NCBI GenBank assembly: GCA_947650365.1
Contig: OX393550.1
Coordinates: forward strand, 55,472,069-55,536,068
From: Chamaelirium japonicum
Lineage: Eukaryota; Streptophyta; Magnoliopsida; Liliales; Melanthiaceae
Length of the DNA stretch: 64,000 nt
Reading direction: 5' to 3'
The first letter of the stretch is position 1, and each line of letters begins with the position of its first letter. The translations under genes were made by a program, and so were the position numbers. Below are positions 46,201 to 61,200 of this stretch, piece after piece. A model generated the notes under the pieces. It saw nothing but the letters and a program-made list of their open reading frames with translations. It did not search any database and was not told the origin of the DNA.

Positions 46201-49200
46201 ATTAATGGTGCTCTCGATCGTTTTCCTAGCCGCAGTGTAACCAGTGTTACTCTCAACATTGTCAATCCATTCCTGGCTGGAAATGAGTGCTCTCAACCTG
46301 GGCTTCTTATTTACCATGGATTGAAAAGCAATGTAGTTTGGAGCAATTCTGGTTAGTTTAGGACGTACCAGATCTCCTCCACAATGTTTCCTCATCAAAT
46401 TAAGGATATATCCATGATTGTAGATGAATATGGTGACTGCTCTCGCCCTTCTAAGCACATCCGTGATCATTTTGGTTCTGTTGACATCCTTGAGTATAAG
46501 ATCGATACAGTGTGCTGTGCATGGTGTCCAAAAGATCATAAACCTCTTACTTTCCATGATTTGTTGCCCGCCCTTTTTGTAGTTGGAGCCGTTGTCCATG
46601 ACAATTTGGATAATATTCTCGTGCCCCACCTCCTCTATAACCTTGACCATCTCCTTGTAGATGAACTTGGCGCTCTTCACATTTGCAGAGACATCGATGC
46701 TTTTCAAGAAGACTGTCCTCCCATCACAATATATTAGGAAATTGATGATCGACCGTCTAGTAGGATCGGTCCAACCATTACACATAATTGTCACCCCGTA
46801 TTGTGACCAGTCTTTTTTTCTAGTCCCGTTATGTATTGGTCAAGCTCGTCTTTCTCCCCATCCATATATTTGTGCATAATATTATACGGAGACGGCCCCT
46901 GCACTCATCAATCATGTTTTGAAAGTATATGCTACCAGCCACAATGACCGATATGCTGTTATGCTGAAACACCGTCATAGATGATAAGTGGCGAAATCAG
47001 GGGCTTTCGGTCGAAATGTGTGGCTTCGGATGAAACCAGTGCCCTCAATTTATAGCCTCAGCCTCAAAATGGACTGATTTCGATCGACATGACTGATAGC
47101 CCCTAAAAATGATCAAATTTTGGCTGATTTTGCAGACAACCCACCGAAAGCCCCTCGTAATGATCGAATTTTGGCTGATTTCACCGACAGCCCACCGAAA
47201 GCACCGATATATTTCGACCCCAATCCATTTTGTGGGACCCCACATGTGTTTTGGTAGAAATTTGACCGTAATGCACAAAATTCAAGCGAATTTTGGTCGG
47301 TTTCGTCAACAACTTACCGAAATATTTTGATCCCTCTCATTTCGCGGGCCCCATATGCTTTTGATTGGAATTTCGACGAAATACACACGAAATTTCATCG
47401 AATTTCACACAAAATGCGATGATTGAAAGCCCTCAAAATTTCAAAGCAGACGCACCGGTAAAACCCAAAAGTCTATATTTCGATCGAATCAGAAGCCAAA
47501 GCAGACGCACCGGTAAAGCCCGCGCCAAAGCAACGCACGTGCCAAAGCCAAGCAACTACGCCGGTCATGAGCAAAGCACCGCACGTTCTAGCCGATACGA
47601 CGCAAAGTCCGGAAGAGCTAAAGCATCGCAAGTCTCTACCCGTCTACGTTCAAGCGCAAGCGCCAAAGCAAAGCAAAAACCAGAGCCACGCCAAAGCTAC
47701 GCCAAAGCCGAAAGCTAAAGCCAAAGCTGACGCCAAAAACACGATCGACGCCGCGAACCGACGATCGAGGACGCCGAGGTCGAGCAAGGATCGAGGAAGA
47801 CACGAAGACCGAGGAACGAAGCCCAAAGCCTCCCTAGCCGAGAAAGCGCGAAGCACGGACGGGACAAAATCAACGGCGGAAACTCCTTAGCCTCTCAAAA
47901 ACCCTCACCCTGTAAAGACCTCTGTCCTGGGCAACCCCTTCAGAGCTCTCGCACGAATACCACGTGGAGACGCGGATCAAAGGGACCCTCCAGTGGATCT
48001 CTCCCACAATCTCCTGATCAAAAATTTGTAATCTCGTGTGATCCGCAATAAAAACGACCCGAATCTTTTTCCGCGCTCACACTTTGTTAATGCAATTATT
48101 TTAAATAGTGAGTAGTGACAGTTCATACTTCATAGTTAGTACCAAATTAGAGATTAGTGCCGATCGCTAATCATTATTTCCATGCTAGTTAATTATTGTC
48201 CACATCATTTTTGTCAAATATACTTAAAATTAAATGTGACATCATGTTAATGACACCTAGCTAGTTACATCATTAGTATACAATTATCTAATAAAATGAG
48301 CCAAATAAAAGAAAACTTTAATGAGAAGATTTCATCCTTTTTGCAGACAATTCATTTCATAAGTGTGGTTAAAAACCCTTCTTGCTACTATTTTGTTCTG
48401 CATTTCAAACTTCAAAATTATGATGGTCAAATTTCCCCACCTTTGGATGGAAATCAAGGTTTTCAATGAATGTGGTATGGTTTTTTAAACATTTCATTTT
48501 ATTTTGGAACCACACGAGACCTTGCAGTCTTGTACTCCATGAATTCATACATCATGAGAACCCAAATCATGAGACTTTGTTTAGTATCATGTGCAATGGA
48601 ACCTAGTCTTGCTTTTTTACGGCAGAATAATTATAGGGGCTCTATATTTGAGTCACTTAATCTACAAAATATCTGTGGACTTAAAATATCTGTGTTTACC
48701 AAAAGAACTATAAATATTGGCATGTTGCTTTTTGGTGTTTTCTTTTTCTTCTTTATCACGGTTGCCTTCGTCAAGAAATATTTAATGTTCTGCACTATTG
48801 CTTTAGCATTAATTTCTTAAGGAAACAAACAAAAGCACATTACCTAATGGTGCAATCATTAACTCCCGCGCGCTGAAGCTAGCAGATGTGCTGAAAAATG
48901 TTAGGTAATATATTCACAAGTTAACTAATAACTAGAACCTCATAAAGAAAAGAGGCCTGGTCTAGAACTCTTAGATTTTCATGAAGTTCTGCTAATATCT
49001 GCCTGTTGTGTTTGAAGTCCCAACTTATGCTATAACTTCTTTTATAATGCTTTGTTGTGAAGGGAAAAGAAAAATTGAGACGGCCTTCGATTGCATTCCC
49101 ACCTGCTGTTCGAAGAATGGACACACTGAATGACCTTTTAGCAGCTAGTGATCTTATTTCGCTTCATTGTTCACTATCAAATGATACAATGCAGATTATC

Positions 49201-52200
49201 AGTGCTGAATGCCTGCAACATATAAAGCCTGGTAATCTTATGATTTCTATTTTGCCATCGTATATTTATTTTGAATTATTACTGCCTCAAGTAGATTGAT
49301 TGTTTTCTGTTCTGGATTTGTATCAAAGTTGTTTGATTGCTATTACAGAATTATCATTCTTGAATCTAGGAGAATGTATTTGTTTGTCCACAGGAGCATT
49401 TATAGTGAATACTGGTAGCACTCAGCTCATAGATGATTGTGCACTAAAACAACTTTTGATTGATGGCACTATCGCTGGTTGTGCATTGGATGGTGCTGAA
49501 GGGCCACAGTGGATGGAAGCATGGGTATGAGCATTAGCCGTTGGGCATGAATTGTATTCTTGTTATATGTTTGTGGCCATTAGGTTTGAAGAAAGATGTG
49601 ATATTGAATTGTTATTTAGTGCACCTATCAAATGAACCACAGTTTTTCTTGATCATGCCAGGTTTACGTTTTTTGTATCCACTCAAAAAGCATTGGCTTT
49701 TTACCAAATGGTGATATCAGCATATAATCAGTGTAGCAGGCTTCCTCAATAGCCATGATGCTTACGAATTACGATAACAATCTTAACTGCCATGTTCATG
49801 ATATATTGTTCTAAAGGTAGACTAGTTCTTGAAGGACTTGTACAATATATAAGAAGTCAATTCTACCTTGTAAACCTGTTGGCAGTGTGTTCATGAACTA
49901 AATTAGCTAATCTGAATGCCAAATCCAGTATTGCCTTCACACTTAGAATATACATTTGTGGTACCCGAAAAGAATCTATTGATTCTCTCCCAATTGGTTG
50001 GATCGTAACTTGTAAATGAGATGATTTGCTTCACGATTGAGGTCTTTGGTTCAAGTCCAAGATGGCTCGGCTGCATCAGAGAAAAGAAAAGAAAAGGCAT
50101 ATTACTGAAATTTGGCTGAAACTGTGTTTTTATAATTGTTTTTTAAGAATCAAAATATTTTTCTGGTATTTGGTGTTCTTCGATAATCATATGTTTCCAA
50201 ATTTTTGTGAATTTTTTCCAGAATTAAATGTTTTGATTTGATTGGTTTTTGACCAACATTTCGTGTTTTGCAAACCCCAAAAAGTTTGTTTTTACATATG
50301 AACTGAAAAATTAATTTTTGATTCCTTTGGATTTTAAATTTTCAGATAATTTTATTGAATCCAAATGAGGGGTATTTGCTTATTTGCATAAAATAACTTA
50401 AAGTAAATGGAGATACAACATTTACTTAAATGTTATTTTTATGCAAAATATTGTTGCGTGTATCCTTTGTGCTGAAAGAACCTGAATTTGTCTTCAAAAT
50501 CCAGTTCAGTTTGGTCTGCTTGGGGATGCTTTTGACTCGTTCATATTTGTTTGGACTTAAAAGCGCTCCGGATTTGTTTCTACGGGTTTGTGAAGGTTTC
50601 TACTTTGTATCTATCTATAAATAGACCATCCTAATGCATTGTTTTTTTAGTGTGGAGAACATTGTTTAGCGTTTGCTTTCTTCTTGAGTTTCTATCTCTA
50701 CACACTTTTATTTTGCTTGTTTCGGTGATTGTTTTTCATTATTTTGCTTTCTCTTTTATTTGAGCTGTGATCTTTCAATGTTCTATATGTGCTCAACTCA
50801 TTAGAGAAGTTATTCGGTCTGGATACAAGGGTCTCAAAGACCTTTTCCTTGTTTTGGTTTCTCGTTGCATCTTTGCATCTTCTTGTTCTTTGCGGAGAAC
50901 ACCATAGCGTTGGAGGTGTCCGAGGTGTACCTCGAGCTTGTCTGTAGGGTGTCGAGATTTCAGAGTCGTTGCGGCGATCCAAAGTGCAAGCAAGTCTTAC
51001 GAAATAGATGCTCGTGGACTCGGGCGAGGAGGAACTTTAGAAGTAAAGAAAAGGAGTTTGCCGAGAGGAGAATCGTCGTGGTGGTTGTTGACCGCCGATG
51101 CTAAACTTGTGTGGGGTTTTGGAAGTATCTCTCTCTTAAGGGTAACATTGTCTTCTGATCGTTACTCTTTTGTTCTTTAGTGGGTTGCTGTGTGCATGTC
51201 CGAGCTTGCTCGGGTTTTTCCCGTTTGGATTTCCACCTAAAAAATTCTTTGTGTACTTTCATTACTATACTAGTATAGACTCTTCTAACCCTATTTTCAC
51301 ATACAGCCTTTGCATCACACGTAGATAAAATATGTTTGCTTAAATTTTCGTTGTGCACATCGTGTGATTACAAGAGAGATTTCGAGAAAAATAATTTGGT
51401 TTGTTGGTTGGTTTGTGAACACGTGTTTGCTTGTTTGCGTTGGTCCCTCCTTAGGGAATTATTTTAGGCAATTTTTGAGTTTATCCCATATTGATACTTA
51501 AGCTTTTAGCCTCTTGGTAACCATGGGCATATTTCCAACTCTTGGTGTTGGCGGTTAAAGGAGATGACCTCTTGTCATCCACTGCTTGGAGATTTCCTAT
51601 CTTAGCTTAATCGCCAGATCCCAAGCCATGATTTCAACTTTCAACAACACCTTCAACCTATCACTGGTACCTTGACACATTTAGGTATATTTGCCTCTTT
51701 TAGTGTTTCCTACTCATGGATACTGGATTCTGAGGCCTCACACCACTTGGCATCTGATGGATCTGTCTATGTAGACTGCTCTCATGTTCTCTCATAACTT
51801 CGGATTCACTCTGTTGATGGCCGTGCCTCTTCCCGTTACGCAGTGTGGTTTCATTACCCTTACCTCTGACTCATCCGGTTGTCGTACACTCTCCTATGTT
51901 CATATTTCCCACCTTTGTCCGAATCGAGTCTCTGTCAGTCGTCTTGCCGATGGTATATATTCTTTCATTCACCGCTTTTTCATGCTTTGTGCATGATGCA
52001 CATACAGGTTGGAGGATCGGGTTCGGTCGTCGAGTGGGAGGATTTTATCAACTTCAGCATCTTCAAGATTTGTCATCGACCGTACCATCTTGATCTTCCG
52101 GGTTAGACCACTCTGCTGCCGATCTCTAGCACAGACGACTTGGTCACATTCTGAACCTAGGTTTCGTACTTTATTTCGGTTCGGTGTACTCGGTCCTACT

Positions 52201-55200
52201 TCCTTTACTCCCCTTTTTCAGTGTACTGACTGCTGGTTGTCCAAGCACTTGATGCTTCCCTTTTCTCCTAGTACTACTTCATAATCTTCTAGTTTTAATT
52301 GAGTCCATTCAGACATATGGGATCCTACTCCTTCACCCTTTATGATGATTTTATTTACTACGTTAGTTTTATTAATGTTTTTTCTTGGTTTACTTCGGTA
52401 CACCTGAAACGCCGTCATTTCGAGTTTCCCATGATTTTTCCTATTTTTACTGACATGATCCTTACACAATTTCGAAAGCGTATTAATGTCTTTCGCTCTG
52501 CCCGTGAGTATCTCTTGTCCGATATGCTTGCTCATGAGTCATGGCAAGCTGCATCAACGGTCTTGTCATTACACTTATGATCAAAATGATGTAGCTGAGA
52601 GAAAACTTCGTTACATCCTCAAGACTGCTCAGGCATTTCTCATTTCTGCATCTGCTCTAAGATTTTTTTGCGTAGATATTCTCATCCTGTCAATTTCATC
52701 AACGTTTCTCATTCCACCATTTTTCTGGTTGCTCTCCTTTTGAGCGACCCTATTTATCTCCTCTTTACTATAGCATGCTTCGCACGTTTGGCTGCACATG
52801 CTTTGTTCTACCCCCTCTCCAATCTCCCAATGAATACACTAAGCATTCCTCTCGCTTCGTAAAGTGCATACTTCTTGGTTTAGGTCCGATGACAAAGGGT
52901 ATCAGTGCTATAATCCCATTGCTCGACACTTACATCTTTCTCATCATGTCACCCTCTTCGAGAATTTCTCATTTTTTCCCCTCTTCATAGGACATCACTC
53001 CCTTGATCCACCTAACTCTACCACCCTATTTGTCCCTCCTCTTCTGGCCCATTCTCCACCACTTACATTTGAGTATGTTGTTCTAGCTTCTTCTCATGTT
53101 CTTCCTCCCACTCGAGGAGACATCTTCGACACCCCTTATTCTTCTTTTTTCTCTGGCTAGTCCTCAAGTCACGGGCATCTTTGCTTGGGCCTTGTGGTGT
53201 TTTCTATCCTTTTGTGCCAGCTGATGCTCCTTCGAGTACCCCTCTGGAGTCTGGACCTACCTGGTCCTCCTCTCTTGGTTGCGGATCCTACTCCTGCACG
53301 TTGCTATTCTCAGCGTGTGTATTGCGGCTATTGCCCCCTGATCGCTTTGACTTCCTTCCGTGGGACTCCTATTCTCCACAATTTCACTCTTTTTCTTGCA
53401 GTCATCCATTCTCATCAGCTGCCCCCCTCCTAACGTGAGGCAGTCCAGTACCCTCAGTGGCAGATGGCTGTCGCAGAGCCCTTCAGCAGACTAATACTTG
53501 AGTTCTTATTCCACTCCATACTGGCAAAGTGCCCATCAACTGCAAATGGATTTACAAAATCAAGACTTGATAAGATGGGTCCATCGAGCAGTATAAGGCT
53601 TGTTGGTTGCTCGTGGGTTTACTCGGGAGCATGACATTGACTGTGGCGAGACCTTTGCCTCTGTTGCAAAGATGACTTTAATCTGTACTCTCATTGTTGT
53701 AGCTGGTATCCATGGCTGGCCATTATATCAGATGGATGTGAAGAATGCCTTTCTTTATGGTGATCTATCTGAGGAGATCTATGTGTACCCACATTCTGAC
53801 CTTTCCTTCCCTCCATAGTATGTTTGCAGACTTTGTCATGCCATCTATGGACTCAAACAAGCTCCTCTTTTCTGGTTTGAGCATCTTTGTTAGGCCGTTA
53901 TTATTGCTGGCTTTGTGGAAAGCTCTCACGACTATGCTTTATTCTTTCACTGCTCCTCTCGTGGTCGAGGAATCCTTCTTCTCTATGTCGATGACATTAT
54001 CAACATTGGTGAGATAGTGGCAATATGGCACCATCACTTCCCTGAAGCACCAACTACACCAGGAGTTTGAGATGAAATATCTTGGTCCGCTGCGTTACTT
54101 CCTCGCTGTACATGTGGCTTTCTCTTCTCGAGTTACTTGATCTCACATCAATACACTGTTGACTGTTGATCTGCTTAGTCATGCGTCTCTCACTGATTCC
54201 CGGACTGTAGATACGTAGATCACTAGCATTTGTCGATGTTTTGAAACATTCTTTGATGATGGTATAAGGTTGAAGGGATGGATTATCTTCAATATCAGAG
54301 GTGGGTACTGGGTGGGACAAGCTATAGCAATCACTGCCCAACGCTGTCACGAGAGGTTCTGATGCGCTCTAATACCATGTAGAAAACAGAACCATGGTCT
54401 GAAATTTACCCTAATGAGTTTGTTTGGCTGAAACGATTTGAATTTTTTGCACAGTGAAAATCGAAACTTCTATCTCTATTTCGACTGATTTCGTTTAGAC
54501 AGATTGCAATATTTTGGTTTTTTTTTGCTAGTCTAAATTGTCACATAACGAAAATTGTTAATCTCGAAGAGAACATGAATTATAAAGAAGCATGAAATCA
54601 TCAATCTGCTAATGAGAAGAGAAGATTAGAATCATTAGATATCAACACGGAATAAAGGTGGTATACACCTCACCATGGTTTATACCACTATACAAAGAAA
54701 CTTGGGCTAAAATGCATAGAATACGTTGTGCATACAGCCTTCTTATAGGCTTTTCCTATCGTTGTGGTCACGACAAAGCTCTCATATATGATTATCGGTA
54801 ACATCTTGGCACATGTTATTGTCTCTGTTTCATTTACATGGGGATATCTATACTTCCTGGCCTCTTTGTTTTGACTTGGGCTGTTCTGGATTCTTCAAAA
54901 GCTAATATATAAATCAAAGGTCAATATTGGTTTATGCCTTCTTCTTTTCTTGATCTTTGTCGACATTGAACAGTCTCATGGTTGGTTTCTATTGTATCCA
55001 TTTAATTTTACTTACAAGTTTGTAAAAAGTGATGTTCTCTTGGTTGGACGACCAGTTGTTGAACTGAGTGCAATTGGAAACAGCCATCATGAGAATCTAG
55101 CCCTAATCAAAACTAGGATAATGGTCAAACCTGGTCCAAACAAGCTAGATTTAGTTTGATCTGGCACAAATCAAACTAGGGTTTGCTTGCAGATTTTTGA

Positions 55201-58200
55201 TTCCCTGCAACTTAAAACACATGCATTTGTTTTTTACTATTATGGAATCCGAGGATTTCTAAGAACCTGTAGAACTAGAAATTATTGCTAATTTGTTTCC
55301 AACAGAGTTCAGACGCTTGAAACTCGATTAGGATTCTGTCAGTTGGATCCTGCTATTAAAAGCATGATATGCAACTGATTTCCTTATGTTTGGAAAACTA
55401 CTCGATGTTGAAGGATGAGATAAGACTAACTGCAGGTAAAACTAGTTTATTTACCAGTGTTGGATAGTTCTTTGCCACCTATGGAGACGTATCACTTGGA
55501 TACAATGCTTTGGTCCTCGTTTTTTGGGGATATTTGTCTTGTATTTACATATCTCTTGCAGTTTTTTGTATGTGTCTTTTTTAAGCAGTGCAAAGTTAGC
55601 TTTGTACTTGAAATAATTATATCTTGACTTCGTACAGTTCTTCTTGAATGCATGTACAAGTCTTATTTGTTGTGATATCCTTTCTAGTTGTATCTTAATT
55701 TTGACTTTGGATTATTCTAATCTATAATATTATGTTTGACTTCAGGTAAGGGAGATGCCGAATGTTTTAATTCTTCCTCGGAGTGCGGACTATAGTGAAG
55801 AAGTGTGGATGGAAATAAGGGAGAAAGCCATCTCCATTTTGCAGTCATTTTTCTTTGATGGTGTCGTTCCGGATAATGCTGTTTCTGATGAAGATGAAGA
55901 AAAAAGTCAAACTGCGTATGATGATGACCTATTGGAGCGACAAGTGAAAGAAAGCCCTTCTCGTGTTTGCGACAGTGAGCAACAGACGGATGAAAGCCAG
56001 TTAAGTCCAGATTGTAAGAAGAAGCAAGGTTTAGGTATCCATCAATTGGAGGCTCAAGGTTCACACTCTAGATCTGAGGGAAGGCATGGTAGATCTGGTA
56101 AAAAGGCTAAGAAGAGACCTGCTCGCCGTATATCTCAACAAAAATCGGATGATTTTTCAGCGGTAGAAAGCAACAGCAATATCACCTCACATCAAGATGC
56201 TGACATTGCTATAATTGGCAGAGACCAAGTGCTAAGTTCCAGTTCTCGGTTTGCTTCTCCAGAGGATTCTCGAAAAAAGCAAATGTATGTTGAACCTACC
56301 TCTGAAAGTGTGGTTACAGCAAGTACAGGGCTTAGTAGGAAATCAGGTGAATTGTTGAAAAATGGCTTTGTTATAGCCTTACATGCAAGAGATTCTCCTG
56401 GGTTTTACGTTTCCAGACAAAGGGTACCTGGAGGTGGGTGGTTTCTTGATATGATACCCAATGTAACAAAAAGAGATCCTGCTGCACAATTCCTAGTTGA
56501 TTTTAGAAGCAAGGTATTCTATAAAAAAAAAAATTACGCCATATTTATATTTTGTCCTGTCAATACTATTTTTCTTTTGAGAATAGTATGATAAAAATGA
56601 CATATAACAAGCACATATTTCTGCTTGTTAAGAGAGTTATTTGGCTTCATTTTTTCTCAGGACACACTAGGATTGCGTTCTTTCGCTGCTGGTGGGAAAC
56701 TGTTGCAGGTAAGTGTATGCATTGTCTTACTTATTTACATAGCTAATAACATTGCTGGAAGTTGTGAGAAAGGATTTCAGGGGTCTGTTAATGACCAAGG
56801 TGAGCTTTATTTAAATGATGACGAGTGATTCATTAACTCAACCTAATATAATTGGACGGTCGTTAAATTTCCTTACTTTGTTTTTAGATAAGGGTGAAAT
56901 ATGTCATTGTCATAGTTTCACATCATATCATGTTCATTGTCATTGATCATGGATCATACAATTACTAGCTGCTATTGCATGATGATCTTCACCTATGTCA
57001 CCCGGATATGGGAAAAAATGGCTATCCTTCAAAACGTAGGAGTTTCGCACGCAATATTCACAAAATGACGGGTCCATTGATGTATTTTTTTTTGAGATAG
57101 GTGGGTGTCCTGAAATGTCGTGTTATATTACGTTGCTATTATGATGCTATTTCATGTAGATGTTAGTTTTCTGAAAACAAAATGTATGCTTTATGCATTA
57201 GATGAAATAATGCATTATAAATAGGTATATTCTAGAGTGCATGTCTGTACTTTGCAATTTTTTGGGTAATATGTGTTATTAGACATTGTGAGATCAGGAT
57301 GCATATATTTGTAGTTTTGAGGATAAAGCTCAAAGTGGGGACTCTATACATATATTGTATTCCTGTTGTGCATGTCGATTAAAGTATCATGTGCTGTGGC
57401 CATGTAGTTAGGGTTTGAGATGTTACACCTGCCATACCATGCCAACACACAACTAATTGACACAAATAGTTGCACTGACATTGTTAAATGATACTTCATG
57501 TTTTCCCTATTTTTTGACATCTAGACAATCTATTATTTCTTTCTACTTCTAGTGGATACAAGACATATCGTAGTCACAAATATAATTTTGATACCTCAAC
57601 ACATTTCAATAATTTATATGTACTACTTATAGTGCGTGCTAATTGTTGGTGGAAATGTTTTAAACAAGTTTACGAGAATCTTTCAAGGTATGTAAGTAGC
57701 ATTGAACACATCTGATAGATAACACACATGAAAAAATTGTTCGAGTATCAGGGTACACAATAATGGTATAAAAAAATAATGAAGATATCAGTCAGGTAGT
57801 ACATTAATGTGTGATACATGAGAGTAATGCATGTACATTATGACAAAAGTCACAAAACTAACAATTGAAGGAAATGATACAACTAACAATTGGAGGAAAT
57901 GACAAACAATATGCCTATTGAATTCCTATTAAGAAAATGGCTAACAGATGTATTTGGGGTAGAAAGCATATGGATGGCCTGTACCAAATAGAAGCACAAT
58001 GTTCGATATGATGCTGGCTTGTTCAACCAAACCTTTTGTTCATATGTAGTCTTGTTTTCTATTGTTTGTGCTTTGTATAGTGCGGCACAAATGGCACAAT
58101 TCTACATGTTGTAATACCAACTGAGGTAGGGACGGTACTAAAAAATGCACAACTGCAATATGAATATGCTAGGTAATTTAATGTATGATTTGTGTTTTAC

Positions 58201-61200
58201 AGAAAAGGGTTAATGGTTTCTTTATCGATTATTAGAAACAATATTTGTTTCTTGGAAATATCGTGTATGTTGTCATTTGTGGGTTTGTTGTTGCTCAACG
58301 CTATATAAACATCACATCATCATTTGTACCCATGCCAATCATCTTATAAAATTAGTTTCTACAAGTCCAATCAGTGTAATCAACCCGCCATTATCTGGAT
58401 GGCTATTAGCTCTGGTGGTCTTTTCTGGACTGGTCTGATTTAATGAAATTTAGGTTTAGCATAGGACCTTTGATTTCCTTAAAGACAAACAAAATATTGT
58501 TGAGTATTAAAGTACACATGTTTTTTCTTTTAAAATGGTACTACAATGTGACACTGATTGTCTATATCTCATAAATATGTTATGTAATTGCAAGTCATAC
58601 GTTGATGGTAATAGTATCTATTCTCAAACAATCCTTTACATTGTCATGTTGCAAGTAGAGTACCTATAATAAAGGTAACAATATGTGACTTGTTGATTTG
58701 TAGAAATAATTTTCATTATTTTTTTTCATACTAGATAAACAGACGAATGGAATTTGTATTTGCAAGCCATAGTTTTGATGTGTGGGAGAGTTGGATGTTA
58801 CAAGGTTTACAGCTTGAAGAATGTAGACTTGTCAATTGTAGAAATCTGTTGGTAAGTATATTTCTATAGAGTGAGTTTCAGCCAATTACTTTTATTTCTT
58901 ATAATTTTTTATCTTTCAAGAGCGAAATTGAGCTTATTTATCATGTTCATTATTATGCTAACTATGTATTGAAATAGCATTTCATATCATATCGTATCAT
59001 ACACTACATTCCATGCTAGCGTCCTTTTGATTAAGGCATTCCACTTACTTTCATCAATTTTTTGAATAATTTATAAATTTTCCAAAGTCCAAAGTGTGTC
59101 CTTTTGGTTTAGCTTGGTGATTAATAGCTTCTTTCAATCTTTCCCATTTCTTTCTCTCCTTCCTTTTAAATACAATGAGAATCACTTGGATTGGTTAGAA
59201 CCATGCGATATCACCTTATCTTTATATTCTCTATTTCTCTGTTTATGTGTATTTTGTATGCAATTCCTTGTATTATTTGTAACTTGGGAGCCTATACTGT
59301 ATGCCAATGTAAGAAGACTTATTTACCTCAGAAGTGACTGATCCCCATTATTGCAGTGCTCTATTATATTTAGTACTCCTAAAACAAGAGAACTACGGGT
59401 ACACAAATGAGTGTTGGACAAGAGAACTACGGGTACACAAATGAGTGTTGGACTGGTGAACAAATGCTGCTAGAAGCTTGATCTGCATGATTAGATCTGG
59501 ACAGATCCCCATCCTTTCAAGTTAACACTAAAAGTTTATCCAACTTGCGTAATAAAAGCTCAGCCAAATATGCTCATCCACACATGTTATGTAACATGTT
59601 TGCAATTTGATTCTGGGACTCAAATTATTGAACACAATTATCTTTATTCTGAACTCTCTCTCAAGCATAGTGGCCACCCTTTTTCTCAATGTCATATTCA
59701 TATTGTTTCATATTTCTGGAGCACTTGAGGCACCTTAAAATTGCTACAGTTACATCAAGAAGTGGTGATCCATGGGATCATGCATAAATTGCTCACATCA
59801 ACAACACTGTCCTAGTATGGCAACCACCCAATTAGTTAGCTTCAAGGTTTTAAATGTTGTTTTCGGTGTCCATGTCGGTCGGCCAAAAAAAAAGAAAAAT
59901 TTTCATTTTCTGGTAATTTGTTGGTGGAAAAATTCTAAAATGGAAAGACAAATTTCGGTGGAAATATTTTGTTTTTTGGTCAAATTTTGGTGTTTTTCGA
60001 TAAAAATTTATCGTTTTTCGGTCAGATTTCGATTTTCTTCGTTTGATATGAAAAAGATGGAATATTTCAACAATATTTCAGAATAAAGATGACAATAAAA
60101 TATTGTCTATTATGAAAAAAAATCAAAATTGAGAAAAAATGTAATTTCTTACTGATAAAGATGAGCTTTGTTTTGTTAAAAAAGATAAAAATTTGCTGTG
60201 AATTTCTCTGGAAAAAAGACAATGTCGGATTTCGGTCATGTCGGTCATTTTGGCCAACATTTCGTTATGTTGGAAGGAAATTTGGTACTATTAAAAATTC
60301 GGTCAATTTCTATGTCAGACCCTTGAAAAAAAGACAGTTTGGTGATTTTGTGGGAAATTTGTCGGCATTTGATTCCATAGTTAGCTTACAACCTTGCACA
60401 AAAGCTTATATATCCACATGGATCATCCGTTGTGTTTCCTTAATAGTAGATAAGCTTCATGTTAGTATCAATTGGGGTATCCATTAGTTTAGCTCTCAAG
60501 GCCCATTGCTTAATGAGCAAGTCGGGCTCATATAGCCTTTGGATCAAGTAATGCCTATTGTGGATCAATTTAGCCTTTGGATCATAGTATCAGTCAGCCC
60601 TCGATACGTATCAGTTGTTGGCCCGTTTTTTTTTATTACGTTGCTTTTATAATGGTACCCATAAGACATTTATGCATAGTTGGACTTCTACAATGATGCC
60701 CCTTAATCTTAAGTATTAAGTTAATGCATTTGCCTACAAAAATTGATTTATTGGTTTAAATTATGATGCAAGGGTGAAAACAAGGCAAATAACGGTACTG
60801 GGGGCAGCACCGGTCGAGCTCAAATTGGTGCGTAGTGCGTACCGCCCGGTACACATGGTTCAAAATATTCCAAAATTTCTCGAAATATTTCTATTTTTGC
60901 GAACCTTGAAATGAAATATGGGGTACATAAATATTTCAAAACTCATAAAAAATATCAAAATTCCCCAAAATTTTGAACCTTAACTCCTAAACTCTTAAAA
61001 CCTAAACCCAAAACTTTTAAACCTTTGAGTAGATCGTTCGATTTCTCCGATATGATTTTTACTGGAAATTTGTTTTGGAGTGTGCGATCTACTATCCAGT
61101 ACTAACCTAGGGAGATCAATTAAACAAAAAGCACATTTAAACGTTTGTTTGATCATATTAAAGTGTACATTTCTGAAAGTTTCGAATATGGTAAATCTTA

